Below, piece by piece: positions 17,598 to 25,980 of a stretch of 64,000 nucleotides of DNA. A model generated the notes under the pieces. It had not been told where the DNA came from. It did not search any database and saw nothing but the letters and a program-made list of their open reading frames with translations. Source of the DNA: Cryomorphaceae bacterium 1068 (lineage in GTDB: Bacteria > Bacteroidota > Bacteroidia > Flavobacteriales_D > Cryomorphaceae); the NCBI GenBank assembly GCA_027214385.1, contig JAPVXR010000012.1, positions 1 to 64,000 of the forward strand, read 5' to 3'. A program made the translations under genes and the position numbers. Position 1 is the stretch's first letter. Every line of letters begins with the position of its first letter.

Positions 17598-19613
17598 ATG
17601 AAGAAAATTTACCTTTCACTTTTAACCATTGTATTTGCGGGCGCTCTGAATGCCCAAAACTCATGTGCGGAAGCACTCGAAATCCAAGCTGGAATCCACA
17701 CCGTGGATACGGTTGATGGTACGGAAATTCCTAACCCAATTTGTGCTCAAAATGGAAATGGTGCAGATAATGGTGAATGGTATAAATACCAACCCACCGA
17801 TACTTTTAATTTAGAGATTACCACTGACCTTGTGCAGAACTCAGGTGGGGATACTCGATTTCATGTTTACACGGGCGATTGTAATGATTTAGTTTGTGTA
17901 GCTGGTGATGATGACGGTGGTGATGTTGGCAACGGATACTTGTCTACTGATGAATTGGTAGTGTACCCTGAAAATGTCTACTACATCGCTTTTGATGATA
18001 GATGGAATCCCAATGGATTTGATTTTGAGCTGATAGAGGTAGTTATCGTTCCTCCTGCACCTGCAGTTTTCTCATTCACTCCTGAACCACTAAACTTAGA
18101 TGGAACCCTAAGAGGAGCGGTAGACATGGACGGCGATTTTCTTGATGATGTAGTTTCAATAGAGACGAATGCAGTCAACATTGCGCTTCAATCTGACTTT
18201 GGATTACTAATGGCCTCTCTACCTTCAGTTCCTGCTTTGTATTCTCCAAGCTGGAGCATGGCTGCAGGTGATGTTGATGGAAATGGTTGGAACGACTTAG
18301 TTTACGGAGCAGGTTCCGGTGCAAGTATTATGTTTCGTGCGGATGACGGTGCTTCTTTTGATGAGCAAGTCACAAGCGATTTTTACCTGTTTTCTCAAAG
18401 GTCCAACATGGTCGATATAAACAATGATGGAAATCTCGATGTCTTTGTTTGCCACGATGTAGAACCAAATACTTATTTCCTTAATCAAGGAGATGGCACA
18501 ATGGATTTTATCCAAGGTGGTCTTGGAGATGACGACCTAGGTGGAAACTATGGTTCGATTTGGACCGACTACGACAATGATGGAGACATCGACATGTTCA
18601 TTGCCAAATGCCGTGGTGGTGAAAACGTGATTAAAATTAATGAGATGCACCGCAACAATGGTGACGGAACCTACACTGAAGTAGGAGAAGAAATCGGTCT
18701 TGCCGACCCTGTTCAAACTTGGTCATCAGCTTGGGGGGATTACGACAATGACGGTGATATGGATGTATTCGTTGGAGCGAGCTCTTTTTCTGATGGTTCG
18801 CATAAAATGATGGTTAACAACGGAGATGGAACTTTTTCTGATATGACGGCAGGAACAGGTTTGGAAGCTTTGGCTGGAACGAGCATCGAATGGGTTACTC
18901 ATGACTTTGACAATGACGGTTACCTTGATATTATGGGAGGTGGCGGAAACATCCTGCAGAACAATGGTGATATGACCTTCACTGAGACTGAGATTGAATT
19001 TTTCAACGGTCCCGTGGGTGATCTTAATAACGATGGGTTCCTTGATGTAATTTCAAACGGACAGATTCAATTCAATGATGGTAACGATAATAATTACTTA
19101 GTAGTTAACACCATAGGTACGGAGAGTAATCTCAATGGAATCGGAGCTCGAATCACTGTTTATACGGAGTCATTTAGCCAAATTCGCGAAATCAGAAGTG
19201 GAGATGGATTCCGATACATGAGCTCGCTGAACGCATATTTTGGTTTGGGACAGGATTCTGAAATTGACAGTGTTGTGGTTAGCTGGCCTTCAGGAATTGT
19301 TGATGTGATTGAAGGGCCTGCCATAAACACTTCTCTTACAGTCACAGAAGGTGCGAATCCACTTTCTATCGAAAGCGAAATCCAGTCAACTCTTAAGGTG
19401 TATCCTAATCCTGCAATCAATGAACTATTTATAGAAGCATCTGAAAACCTAATCGGTAGCAGAGTAGACATCTTTGATGTACAAGGAAAGAGAGTTCAAT
19501 CTGGAATTTTAAACGCGAATAGAATCGACGTTTCAAGCTTGGAAACGGGAAATTACATTCTTCAAATTGTATTTGGAGAGGTAGCTGTTGAATCTAAGTT
19601 CTACAAGAAATAA
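17598..19613 (+). CDS. FG-GAP/VCBS repeat protein with UnbV domain and T9SS sorting domain
   Basis: A 671-aa secreted protein. After the signal peptide (ending NAQ) comes a beta-sandwich of about 130 residues starting NSCAEALEI, then seven or so FG-GAP/VCBS blades with calcium-binding DxDxDG-like loops such as DYDNDGDIDMF and DFDNDGYLDIM. An ASPIC/UnbV domain covers about residues 515-585 (REIRSGDGFRYMSSLNAYFG), and a type A sorting domain ends the protein (VYPNPAINELFIEA ... KFYKK). It should be a calcium-stabilised propeller on the cell surface. The adjacent diheme cytochrome gene suggests an operon and possibly a joint role. Confidence 0.85.
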   Translation: MKKIYLSLLTIVFAGALNAQNSCAEALEIQAGIHTVDTVDGTEIPNPICAQNGNGADNGEWYKYQPTDTFNLEITTDLVQNSGGDTRFHVYTGDCNDLVCVAGDDDGGDVGNGYLSTDELVVYPENVYYIAFDDRWNPNGFDFELIEVVIVPPAPAVFSFTPEPLNLDGTLRGAVDMDGDFLDDVVSIETNAVNIALQSDFGLLMASLPSVPALYSPSWSMAAGDVDGNGWNDLVYGAGSGASIMFRADDGASFDEQVTSDFYLFSQRSNMVDINNDGNLDVFVCHDVEPNTYFLNQGDGTMDFIQGGLGDDDLGGNYGSIWTDYDNDGDIDMFIAKCRGGENVIKINEMHRNNGDGTYTEVGEEIGLADPVQTWSSAWGDYDNDGDMDVFVGASSFSDGSHKMMVNNGDGTFSDMTAGTGLEALAGTSIEWVTHDFDNDGYLDIMGGGGNILQNNGDMTFTETEIEFFNGPVGDLNNDGFLDVISNGQIQFNDGNDNNYLVVNTIGTESNLNGIGARITVYTESFSQIREIRSGDGFRYMSSLNAYFGLGQDSEIDSVVVSWPSGIVDVIEGPAINTSLTVTEGANPLSIESEIQSTLKVYPNPAINELFIEASENLIGSRVDIFDVQGKRVQSGILNANRIDVSSLETGNYILQIVFGEVAVESKFYKK

Positions 19614-19632
19614 TCAAATCACTTTTAAAATT

Positions 19633-19665
19633 AACCCTCGGTCGTTTGGATCGAGGGTTTTTTAT
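19633..19665 (+). terminator. Terminator after the FG-GAP gene
   Basis: AACCCTCG (19633-19640) pairs with CGAGGGTT (19652-19659); a T-rich tract follows. It lies 19 bp after the stop codon and closes the cytochrome/FG-GAP transcript. Confidence 0.88.
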
Positions 19666-19738
19666 TTTACACAGGTTTCTTTTCACATTAAAGAATCGCA
19701 TGTATTCAAGTGGCTAAATCAATCCTTAACTTCGCGCT

Positions 19739-20884
19739 GTGCCAGCCAAGGAAACAATCGTGCTAGTAGGTCCTGCCTATCCACTAAGAGGCGGAATAGC
19801 CCACTTTAATGAGTCTTTTGCAAAATCATTAATTGCGGAAGGATATGACGTTAAAATCGTCAGTTTTTTCCTGCAATATCCTTCCCTTCTCTTTCCTGGA
19901 AAAACTCAAACCGCAGAAGGTGACCCGCCTCGCGATTTACAAATATTCCCTTTGATCAGCAGCATCAATCCACTTTCGTGGAAAAGGTCAGCCAGTGTAA
20001 TATCCAAATGGAAGCCAGCCGTTGTCGTCATCCGTTTTTGGATTCCTTTTATGGGTCCTGCGCTTGGTTCAATTGCTCGCAGCTTGAGGAAGAAAGGTAT
20101 TCTCGTGGTTGGTTTAGTCGATAATGCAATCCCGCATGAGGCACGTCCCGCTGACAAGGTATTATCGAGCTACTTCTTCAACAATTGCGATGCGTTCTTC
20201 ACCCTATCCAAAAGTGTAGCAGATGACATTAATCGACTGGCACCCGGAAAACCAGTCGCTACGAGTCCGCACCCGCTCTACGATTTTTTCGGTGAGAAAG
20301 TCTCACGGCTTAGCGCCTTGAAAGAATTGAATCTAGATACTGACTATCGCTATATTCTGTTTTTCGGGTTCGTTAGGAAATACAAGGGACTCGATCTTCT
20401 GATAGAAGGATTTGCCAAGTCGGGTTTGAAAAGTCAAAAGGTCAAACTCATAGTTGCAGGAGAGTTTTACGATGATAGTTCAACTTATTTCGAGCTAGCA
20501 AAGTCTTTGAATATTGAGGACTCAATGGTTTTCAGAAACGAGTACATCCCTGAAAATGAGGTGAAAAATCACTTCTGCGCCTCGTCTATCGTCGCGCAAA
20601 CTTATCGCTCGGCCACTCAAAGTGGTGTCACTCAAATCGCATATCACTTTGAACGTCCCATGCTGGTGACCGACGTTGGCGGACTTTCTGAGATTGTTCC
20701 CCATGGCAAAGCGGGATTCGTAGTCGAACCTCATTCAGATGCAATAGGCGAATCTTTGGCTCGTTTTTTTCAAGAAGACTTGGAGAAAGTGTTTGAAGAG
20801 AATGTCGCGATTGAAAAGCAGCGGTTTTCATGGAATCACTTCAAGAATGAGTTTTTATCTTTTATTCAGCAAATCAGGAACTAA
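19739..20884 (+). CDS. Glycosyltransferase family 4 protein (GTG start)
   Basis: A 381-aa GT-B glycosyltransferase. The start is GTG at 19739, five bases after TAACTTCG, a near-match to the -7 box, so the message may be almost leaderless. Signatures are VGPAYPLRGGIAHFNESFAK at the N-terminus, FFGFVRKYKGLDLLI around residue 205, and a C-terminal GVTQIAYHFERPMLVTDVGG stretch. This resembles the group that builds extracellular or capsular polysaccharides. Donor and acceptor are not known. The MORN-like protein gene starts only 7 bp after its stop. Confidence 0.82.
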   Translation: MPAKETIVLVGPAYPLRGGIAHFNESFAKSLIAEGYDVKIVSFFLQYPSLLFPGKTQTAEGDPPRDLQIFPLISSINPLSWKRSASVISKWKPAVVVIRFWIPFMGPALGSIARSLRKKGILVVGLVDNAIPHEARPADKVLSSYFFNNCDAFFTLSKSVADDINRLAPGKPVATSPHPLYDFFGEKVSRLSALKELNLDTDYRYILFFGFVRKYKGLDLLIEGFAKSGLKSQKVKLIVAGEFYDDSSTYFELAKSLNIEDSMVFRNEYIPENEVKNHFCASSIVAQTYRSATQSGVTQIAYHFERPMLVTDVGGLSEIVPHGKAGFVVEPHSDAIGESLARFFQEDLEKVFEENVAIEKQRFSWNHFKNEFLSFIQQIRN

Positions 20885-20891
20885 CCCCATT

Positions 20892-21872
20892 ATGAGTCGA
20901 TTCTTAGCATTGATCTTATTTACCTGCTTATTCCAGCCATTATTAGGCCAGGTCAATCAAACCGATAGCGATGGGAAGAAGCACGGTACTTGGGAGAAGC
21001 GATACGAGAACGAGGAAATTCAATACCGTGGTGAATTCCGCCACGGAGAACCAATTGGAACTTTCAATCGCTATTACGACGATGGTAGCCTTCAGGCAGT
21101 AATCAAATACAGGAGCTCGAGTGAAAACTACGCCATTTTGTATTACCCCGAAATAGAAGTCAAAATGGCTGAGGGAAAATACATCGATCAAGAAAGAGAT
21201 AGCGTTTGGACATTCTATTCAGAAGAGGGAATCCTTACCTCGAAAGAGGCTTACCAAAATGGCGATAGAGAAGGTATGACCGAGATATACTACGCCGATG
21301 GAAGTATTTCCGAGCGAAGTATGTTTAAAGGGGATGTAAAAAACGGAGTTTGGGAACAATACTTCAACGATGGAAATTCAAAGCTCAAGGCTACTGTTAA
21401 AGACGGGGTTAAATACGATGGTCAATACACCACCTATTATCCTGACGGGGTTAAGCTGGAAGAAGGCAAGTACGTAGATGGTAAGAAAGAAAGCTCTTGG
21501 TATCTTTTTAATGAAGACGGCTCGGTACACATCATCTACGTTTATCGAGATGATGTAATTGAAGAGGAGTTTCCAAAAAACGGCACCTTCGAATTGTATT
21601 GGCCCAATGATATTCAGCGCTCTGTCTACACCTACAAGAAAGGCAAGCGCGACGGGCCTTTCAAAGAGTGGTTCAATAAAGGTGAATGGAAGACCGAAGA
21701 GAGAGTCGACGAGGCCGGAAATCGCTATCCCGTACAAAAGCTCTATGGCACTCAGCTTCGACGTGAAGGAGTTTATAAAGACGGCAAACTTCATGGTGAA
21801 GTTATTACCTACAATGAGGATGGCTCAATAAAGAAGAAAGCTATTTACGAGATGGGGGAAATAGTTGATTAA
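20892..21872 (+). CDS. MORN-variant repeat protein (YwqK-like), exported
   Basis: A 326-aa protein with a signal peptide (MSRFLALIL...LLGQ), then about ten imperfect repeats of 22-25 residues of the type YYDDGSLQAVIKYR, YYADGSISERSMFK and TYYPDGVKLEEGKY. These are MORN_2/YwqK-type hairpin repeats that form an elongated beta-solenoid. Proteins of this kind are often called YwqK family antitoxins by automatic pipelines, but an exported single copy without a toxin gene does not support that role here. The upstream in-frame region overlapping the GT4 gene is not part of it, because the signal peptide begins at 20892. Confidence 0.8.
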   Translation: MSRFLALILFTCLFQPLLGQVNQTDSDGKKHGTWEKRYENEEIQYRGEFRHGEPIGTFNRYYDDGSLQAVIKYRSSSENYAILYYPEIEVKMAEGKYIDQERDSVWTFYSEEGILTSKEAYQNGDREGMTEIYYADGSISERSMFKGDVKNGVWEQYFNDGNSKLKATVKDGVKYDGQYTTYYPDGVKLEEGKYVDGKKESSWYLFNEDGSVHIIYVYRDDVIEEEFPKNGTFELYWPNDIQRSVYTYKKGKRDGPFKEWFNKGEWKTEERVDEAGNRYPVQKLYGTQLRREGVYKDGKLHGEVITYNEDGSIKKKAIYEMGEIVD

Positions 21873-21893
21873 CTTGTATTTATCTCGTAGCTT

Positions 21894-22601
21894 ATGAGGA
21901 AATTACTCTACATTTTTTTCGCTTCTCTTGTTCTAGTTTCGTGCAATGACGACGAGAGCGATGAGCCTACCCTAAACTTGGGATATGACTATTTCCCTAT
22001 CGAAATCGGGACTTTTGTAGAATATCGTGCAGATAGTATTTGGCATGATCAACCCAGTCCGAATATTGAAGGAATTCACGATACCACTTCTTATTACATC
22101 CGCGAAGTAATAGAATCAGAGATTTTGGATGCTCAAGACGAGCCTTCTCTACGCATCGTGAGATTTAAGCGAAATACGATGTCTGAAGACTGGAATTTGG
22201 TGGATGTTTGGTTTGCCAAAAGAACAGCGCAGAATGCGGAGAAAGTCGAAGAAAATGTGCGCTACATCAAGTTGGCCTTTCCCGTAAGGGAGTCAGCCAT
22301 GTGGAATTTGAATGCATTAAATGCCAAAGAAGAGTGGCCTACATTATACGATAGCCTTTTTGTAGAAAGAGAGATGGAAGACTTCATCTTTCCCAGGACA
22401 ATAAGGGTCTTACAGCGAGACAACAAAAATTTGATTGAGGATGAATTGGCCTTCGAGATTTATGCGGAAGGTGTTGGGCTCATCAAACGCTACGAGCGTG
22501 ACTTGACTACGCAGCTCAATTATATCAATGAGCCCACTGCGGAGAACATTAGGCTTGGGCACGAGTTTAAATGGGAGATAATAGATTATGGTGTTGAATA
22601 G
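21894..22601 (+). CDS. Lipoprotein of unknown function
   Basis: A 235-aa protein with a lipobox (ASLVLVSC) and an acidic tail after the cysteine (NDDESDEPT). The mature part has GYDYFPIEIGTFVEYRADSIWHD, a pattern repeatedly seen in short Bacteroidota lipoproteins of unknown function, and is probably a beta-rich fold. It follows the MORN-like gene by 21 bp, and its last 14 bases overlap the subtilase gene. These three genes are likely one transcript of envelope or secreted proteins. Confidence 0.65.
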   Translation: MRKLLYIFFASLVLVSCNDDESDEPTLNLGYDYFPIEIGTFVEYRADSIWHDQPSPNIEGIHDTTSYYIREVIESEILDAQDEPSLRIVRFKRNTMSEDWNLVDVWFAKRTAQNAEKVEENVRYIKLAFPVRESAMWNLNALNAKEEWPTLYDSLFVEREMEDFIFPRTIRVLQRDNKNLIEDELAFEIYAEGVGLIKRYERDLTTQLNYINEPTAENIRLGHEFKWEIIDYGVE

Positions 22602-24243
22602 ATGGTTTCCGGTTGGAGTTTTATTTTGTCTTGTTTCTACTGCTTTTTCTCAGGTAGGTGAAAACAGATACTTGGTTTATTTTGAGGATAAGGAAGGTAC
22701 ACCCTTCTCTGTATATGAGCCCGAAGCTTTTTTATCTGAACGAGCAATCACTCGAAGGATAGATCAGAATATTCCCATCACAGAGGAAGACCTTCCTGTG
22801 AATCCCGAATACATCGATCAAGTAAGAGAATTGGGAGACTTGGAGGTGATATACTCGCTGAAGTGGTTCAATGCCATCCTTATTGAGACGGACGATCAGG
22901 ATGTGATCGATGCCATTCTGGACTTAGAAATGGTAGTTGGTACTCAAATAAGTCCTGTTCTACGAAATGATCAGTCGCTTGAAATCGAAACAGACGAATC
23001 CATTTCCTCCCCTAAGAATAACTATGCTTACGGCCCTTCGTTTAATCAAATCAACATGATCAATGGGATTCCCTTGCACGAGGCGGGTTACACCGGCGAA
23101 GGAGTTTGGATTGGAGTTTTTGATGGTGGCTACTCTTTCGCTCAGCAAGACCTATCACTCCAAAATCTTGTGAATAGCGATCGCATTCTGGGTACGAAGA
23201 ATTTCGTTGATGGAAATGATGATGTTTATCAACGAAGCACTCATGGCTCTTACGTATTATCTGCAATGGCAGGCTATCTAGACGACAGTCTGATTGGTAC
23301 GGCGCCTGATGCATCTTACTTATTATGCATTACCGAAGACGTTCCGGTAGAACGGAGAATCGAAGAGGTCAATTGGGCAGCTGCCGCCGAATATGCTGAT
23401 AGTATTGGTATCGACGTGATCAATACCAGCCTTGGTTACACATTATTTGATTTGGAAGATGAAGACCACTCTTACGAGACCTTGGATGGAAACACTACGT
23501 TAATTACTCGTGCATCAAATATTGCTGCGAGTAAAGGAATTTTGGTTGTGACCTCTGCCGGAAATTCAGGAAACTCACCATGGTACTACATAGGTGCGCC
23601 TGCTGATGGAGATCACGTATTGGCTGTAGGTGCCGTCAGACCTGATGAAACTGTTGCTTCGTTGAGTTCAAGAGGACCACGGGTTGATGGCGCAGTAAAG
23701 CCAAATGTTATGGCACAAGGAATAGCAACGGTCGTGGGCAATCTGGGCGACGGAATAAGAACAGCGAACGGTACTTCTTTTTCTTCACCCGTAATGGCCG
23801 GAATGGCAGCAAGCCTCTGGCAAGCAGTACCCCAAGCTACCGCAGAAGAACTGTTTGATGCCATTGAGCAAAGTGCTAGCCTGTACCTGAATCCCAATGA
23901 CAGTCTCGGTTACGGAATTCCTGATTTTGAATTTGCACTTTCCCTCTTACAGACTCTAACGAGCTTCCGCAATACCGAGTTGGGTGGTAATGACCTTGGT
24001 CTTTACCCAAACCCCAGAGCTGATGATGAGATGCTCAATGTTTTAGTGCCCGAAGAATACGGCGCACAGATCACTTTAGAAGTATATGACATTACCGGAA
24101 AACGCTTGTTCAGCCAAAGACTTTCCGTTTTTGGTGGGCGAACTAAAGTCGAGTCAATACCTGTTTTTACAAGTGGAATTTATCTGGTCACCGCCCGAGG
24201 TGAAAGAGGACAGAAGGCCACCTCAAAGCTGATTATTCAGTAA
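22588..24243 (+). CDS. S8 family subtilisin-like protease with T9SS sorting domain
   Basis: A 551-aa secreted protease. A signal peptide (ending AFSQ) is followed by an inhibitor-like prodomain to about residue 140. The catalytic domain has the Asp in GVFDGGYSF, the His in RSTHGSYVLSAMAG and the Ser in NGTSFSSPVMAG, with the oxyanion-hole Asn in SAGNSG. The last 80 residues are a type A sorting domain (GLYPNPRADDEMLNVL ... TSKLIIQ), so the enzyme is exported through T9SS and fixed to the surface or released. It overlaps the lipoprotein gene by 14 bp. Confidence 0.92.
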   Translation: MVLNRWFPVGVLFCLVSTAFSQVGENRYLVYFEDKEGTPFSVYEPEAFLSERAITRRIDQNIPITEEDLPVNPEYIDQVRELGDLEVIYSLKWFNAILIETDDQDVIDAILDLEMVVGTQISPVLRNDQSLEIETDESISSPKNNYAYGPSFNQINMINGIPLHEAGYTGEGVWIGVFDGGYSFAQQDLSLQNLVNSDRILGTKNFVDGNDDVYQRSTHGSYVLSAMAGYLDDSLIGTAPDASYLLCITEDVPVERRIEEVNWAAAAEYADSIGIDVINTSLGYTLFDLEDEDHSYETLDGNTTLITRASNIAASKGILVVTSAGNSGNSPWYYIGAPADGDHVLAVGAVRPDETVASLSSRGPRVDGAVKPNVMAQGIATVVGNLGDGIRTANGTSFSSPVMAGMAASLWQAVPQATAEELFDAIEQSASLYLNPNDSLGYGIPDFEFALSLLQTLTSFRNTELGGNDLGLYPNPRADDEMLNVLVPEEYGAQITLEVYDITGKRLFSQRLSVFGGRTKVESIPVFTSGIYLVTARGERGQKATSKLIIQ

Positions 24244-24282
24244 ATCAACAATCGAGGCCTTGAAACTCTGTTGGATTTAAGA

Positions 24283-24306
24283 AACGCCAAATGATCTTTT
24301 GGCGTT
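24283..24306 (+). other. Hairpin just before the symporter start codon
   Basis: AACGCCAAA (24283-24291) pairs perfectly with TTTGGCGTT (24298-24306), loop TGATCT. It ends 10 bp before the symporter ATG at 24317 and 40 bp after the subtilase stop. No T tract follows, so it is either a weak terminator or a structure that affects ribosome access. Confidence 0.5.
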
Positions 24307-24316
24307 ATTTGACCAC

Positions 24317-25783
24317 ATGTCGCCAACTAGCATTATTCTTCTCATAGCGGGATATTTCCTCACCCTAATTCTTATTGCTAGAATCACAGGGAAGAAAGCA
24401 GATAACGACGGTTTCTTCGTTGGCAACCGCAATTCACCTTGGTATGTGGTGGCATTTGGAATGATCGGGGCATCATTGAGTGGTGTCACGTTTATCTCCG
24501 TGCCCGGTTGGGTAGGGGATTCTCAGTTTTCCTATATGCAAATGGTCTTGGGCTATGTCCCCGGATATTTTGTCATCGCTTTTGTGTTGTTGCCCCTTTA
24601 CTACCGATTGCAGCTCACCAGTATCTACACTTATTTACGAGACCGGTTTGGCAGACATGCCTATAAGACCGGAGCTTCCTATTTCTTGCTTTCGCGAATA
24701 ATCGGGGCAGCTTTTCGGCTTTACCTCGTAGCTATGGTATTGCAGCTGGCCGTATTCGACCGTATCGGTATGGAGGTACCTTTTGCTGTCACCGTTTTTA
24801 TTACTGTATTTCTCATTTGGCTATACACCTTTCGCGGTGGGATCAAAACGATTATCTGGACGGATACGCTGCAAACAGCTTTTATGCTTCTCGCGGTAGG
24901 AATCAGCGTGTACTCTATTTCAACTTCCTTGGGGCTCGATGCGGTAGGCTTGGTGGAGAAGGTAGGTGATAGCGAGTACAGCCGCATCTTCTTTTTCGAC
25001 GATATCAATGACTCACGTCATTTCATCAAGAGATTCCTTGCAGGGATGTTTATCACTATAACCATGACAGGACTCGATCAGGATATGATGCAGAAGAATC
25101 TCAGCTGCCGAAACCTTCGAGATGCTCAGAAGAATATGATCACCTTCAGTTTGGTCTTAGTGGTAGTCAATTTGGTTTTTCTCACCCTGGGTGCATTGCT
25201 ATTCATTTACAGCCAAGAGAACGGATTAGCGATTCCTGAACAAACCGATCAGCTATATCCCTTGCTGGCTGTAGAAGGTTACCTCGGCCCGGCAGTTGGA
25301 ATCCTCTTTGTTCTAGGATTGATCGCAGCGGCCTACTCCAGCGCCGATTCAGCTTTGACTGCCCTCACTACATCTTACTCCATCGATATTCTGGAGGTGG
25401 ACAAACTTGACGAGAAAACTGCCAAACGAAAACGACAGCGGGTTCATATCGTCATGTCACTCGTGCTGATTGCAGTCATCCTGATTTTCAAGGTGATCAA
25501 TAATGACTCGGTCATTGCACAGCTTTTTACCGCAGCTGGTTACACCTATGGTCCACTCCTGGGACTATACGCTTTCGGGCTGTTTACTAAGCTTCCCGTC
25601 CGCGATTTCGAAGTGCCTTATATCGCGGTGGCATCTCCCATTTTATCTTTTCTTCTCGATTACAATTCCGCAGAACTTTTCAAAGGCTACGAAATCGGGT
25701 TTGAGATTCTCTTGATCAATGGGGCAATTACTTATTTTGGATTGTGGATGAGTAGTCTCCGTGCGCGAAATATGGATCGCTGA
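24317..25783 (+). CDS. Sodium:solute symporter (SSS family)
   Basis: A 488-aa inner-membrane transporter with about 13 helices. The ATG at 24317 begins directly before helix 1. An upstream TTG in the same frame lies inside the hairpin. Family motifs are FVGNRNSPWYVVAFGMIGASLSG (first part of the sodium-site helix), YLRDRFGRHAYKTGASYFL and the late AAAYSSADSALTALTTSYSID. SSS proteins import sugars, amino acids or other small solutes with Na+. The sequence is closest in feel to the sugar/sialate-type Bacteroidota symporters, but no nearby catabolic gene tells the substrate. Confidence 0.9.
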   Translation: MSPTSIILLIAGYFLTLILIARITGKKADNDGFFVGNRNSPWYVVAFGMIGASLSGVTFISVPGWVGDSQFSYMQMVLGYVPGYFVIAFVLLPLYYRLQLTSIYTYLRDRFGRHAYKTGASYFLLSRIIGAAFRLYLVAMVLQLAVFDRIGMEVPFAVTVFITVFLIWLYTFRGGIKTIIWTDTLQTAFMLLAVGISVYSISTSLGLDAVGLVEKVGDSEYSRIFFFDDINDSRHFIKRFLAGMFITITMTGLDQDMMQKNLSCRNLRDAQKNMITFSLVLVVVNLVFLTLGALLFIYSQENGLAIPEQTDQLYPLLAVEGYLGPAVGILFVLGLIAAAYSSADSALTALTTSYSIDILEVDKLDEKTAKRKRQRVHIVMSLVLIAVILIFKVINNDSVIAQLFTAAGYTYGPLLGLYAFGLFTKLPVRDFEVPYIAVASPILSFLLDYNSAELFKGYEIGFEILLINGAITYFGLWMSSLRARNMDR

Positions 25784-25884
25784 TCCATTCTCCCATTTTG
25801 ACTGATAAAAGATTGTCCGGCATTTCAGATGTTGTCAGCTTCGAAAGAATTGTCAAAATGAAGTAAATTCATTTCTATTATAAT

Positions 25885-25935
25885 CAGTGGATTACCTTGT
25901 TCTTCAAAAGAAATTTCGTTTTCTAAAATCCACTG
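25885..25935 (+). other. Perfect 9-bp inverted repeat in the leader of the CHRD gene
   Basis: CAGTGGATT (25885-25893) and AATCCACTG (25927-25935) enclose 33 nt that are AT-rich and may form a short inner stem. The element lies 45 bp before the next ATG, so it could be a leader structure, an operator or the terminator of the symporter gene. There is no T tract directly after it. Confidence 0.45.
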
Positions 25936-25980
25936 GCCTGTTTCACTCGTTGGTATTACAAATCACTCAAAACAGGAATT

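Noticed and set aside
20892-21872. YwqK-type antitoxin of a toxin-antitoxin pair
   Set aside because: The protein is exported and has no toxin neighbour; the repeats alone do not show an antitoxin.
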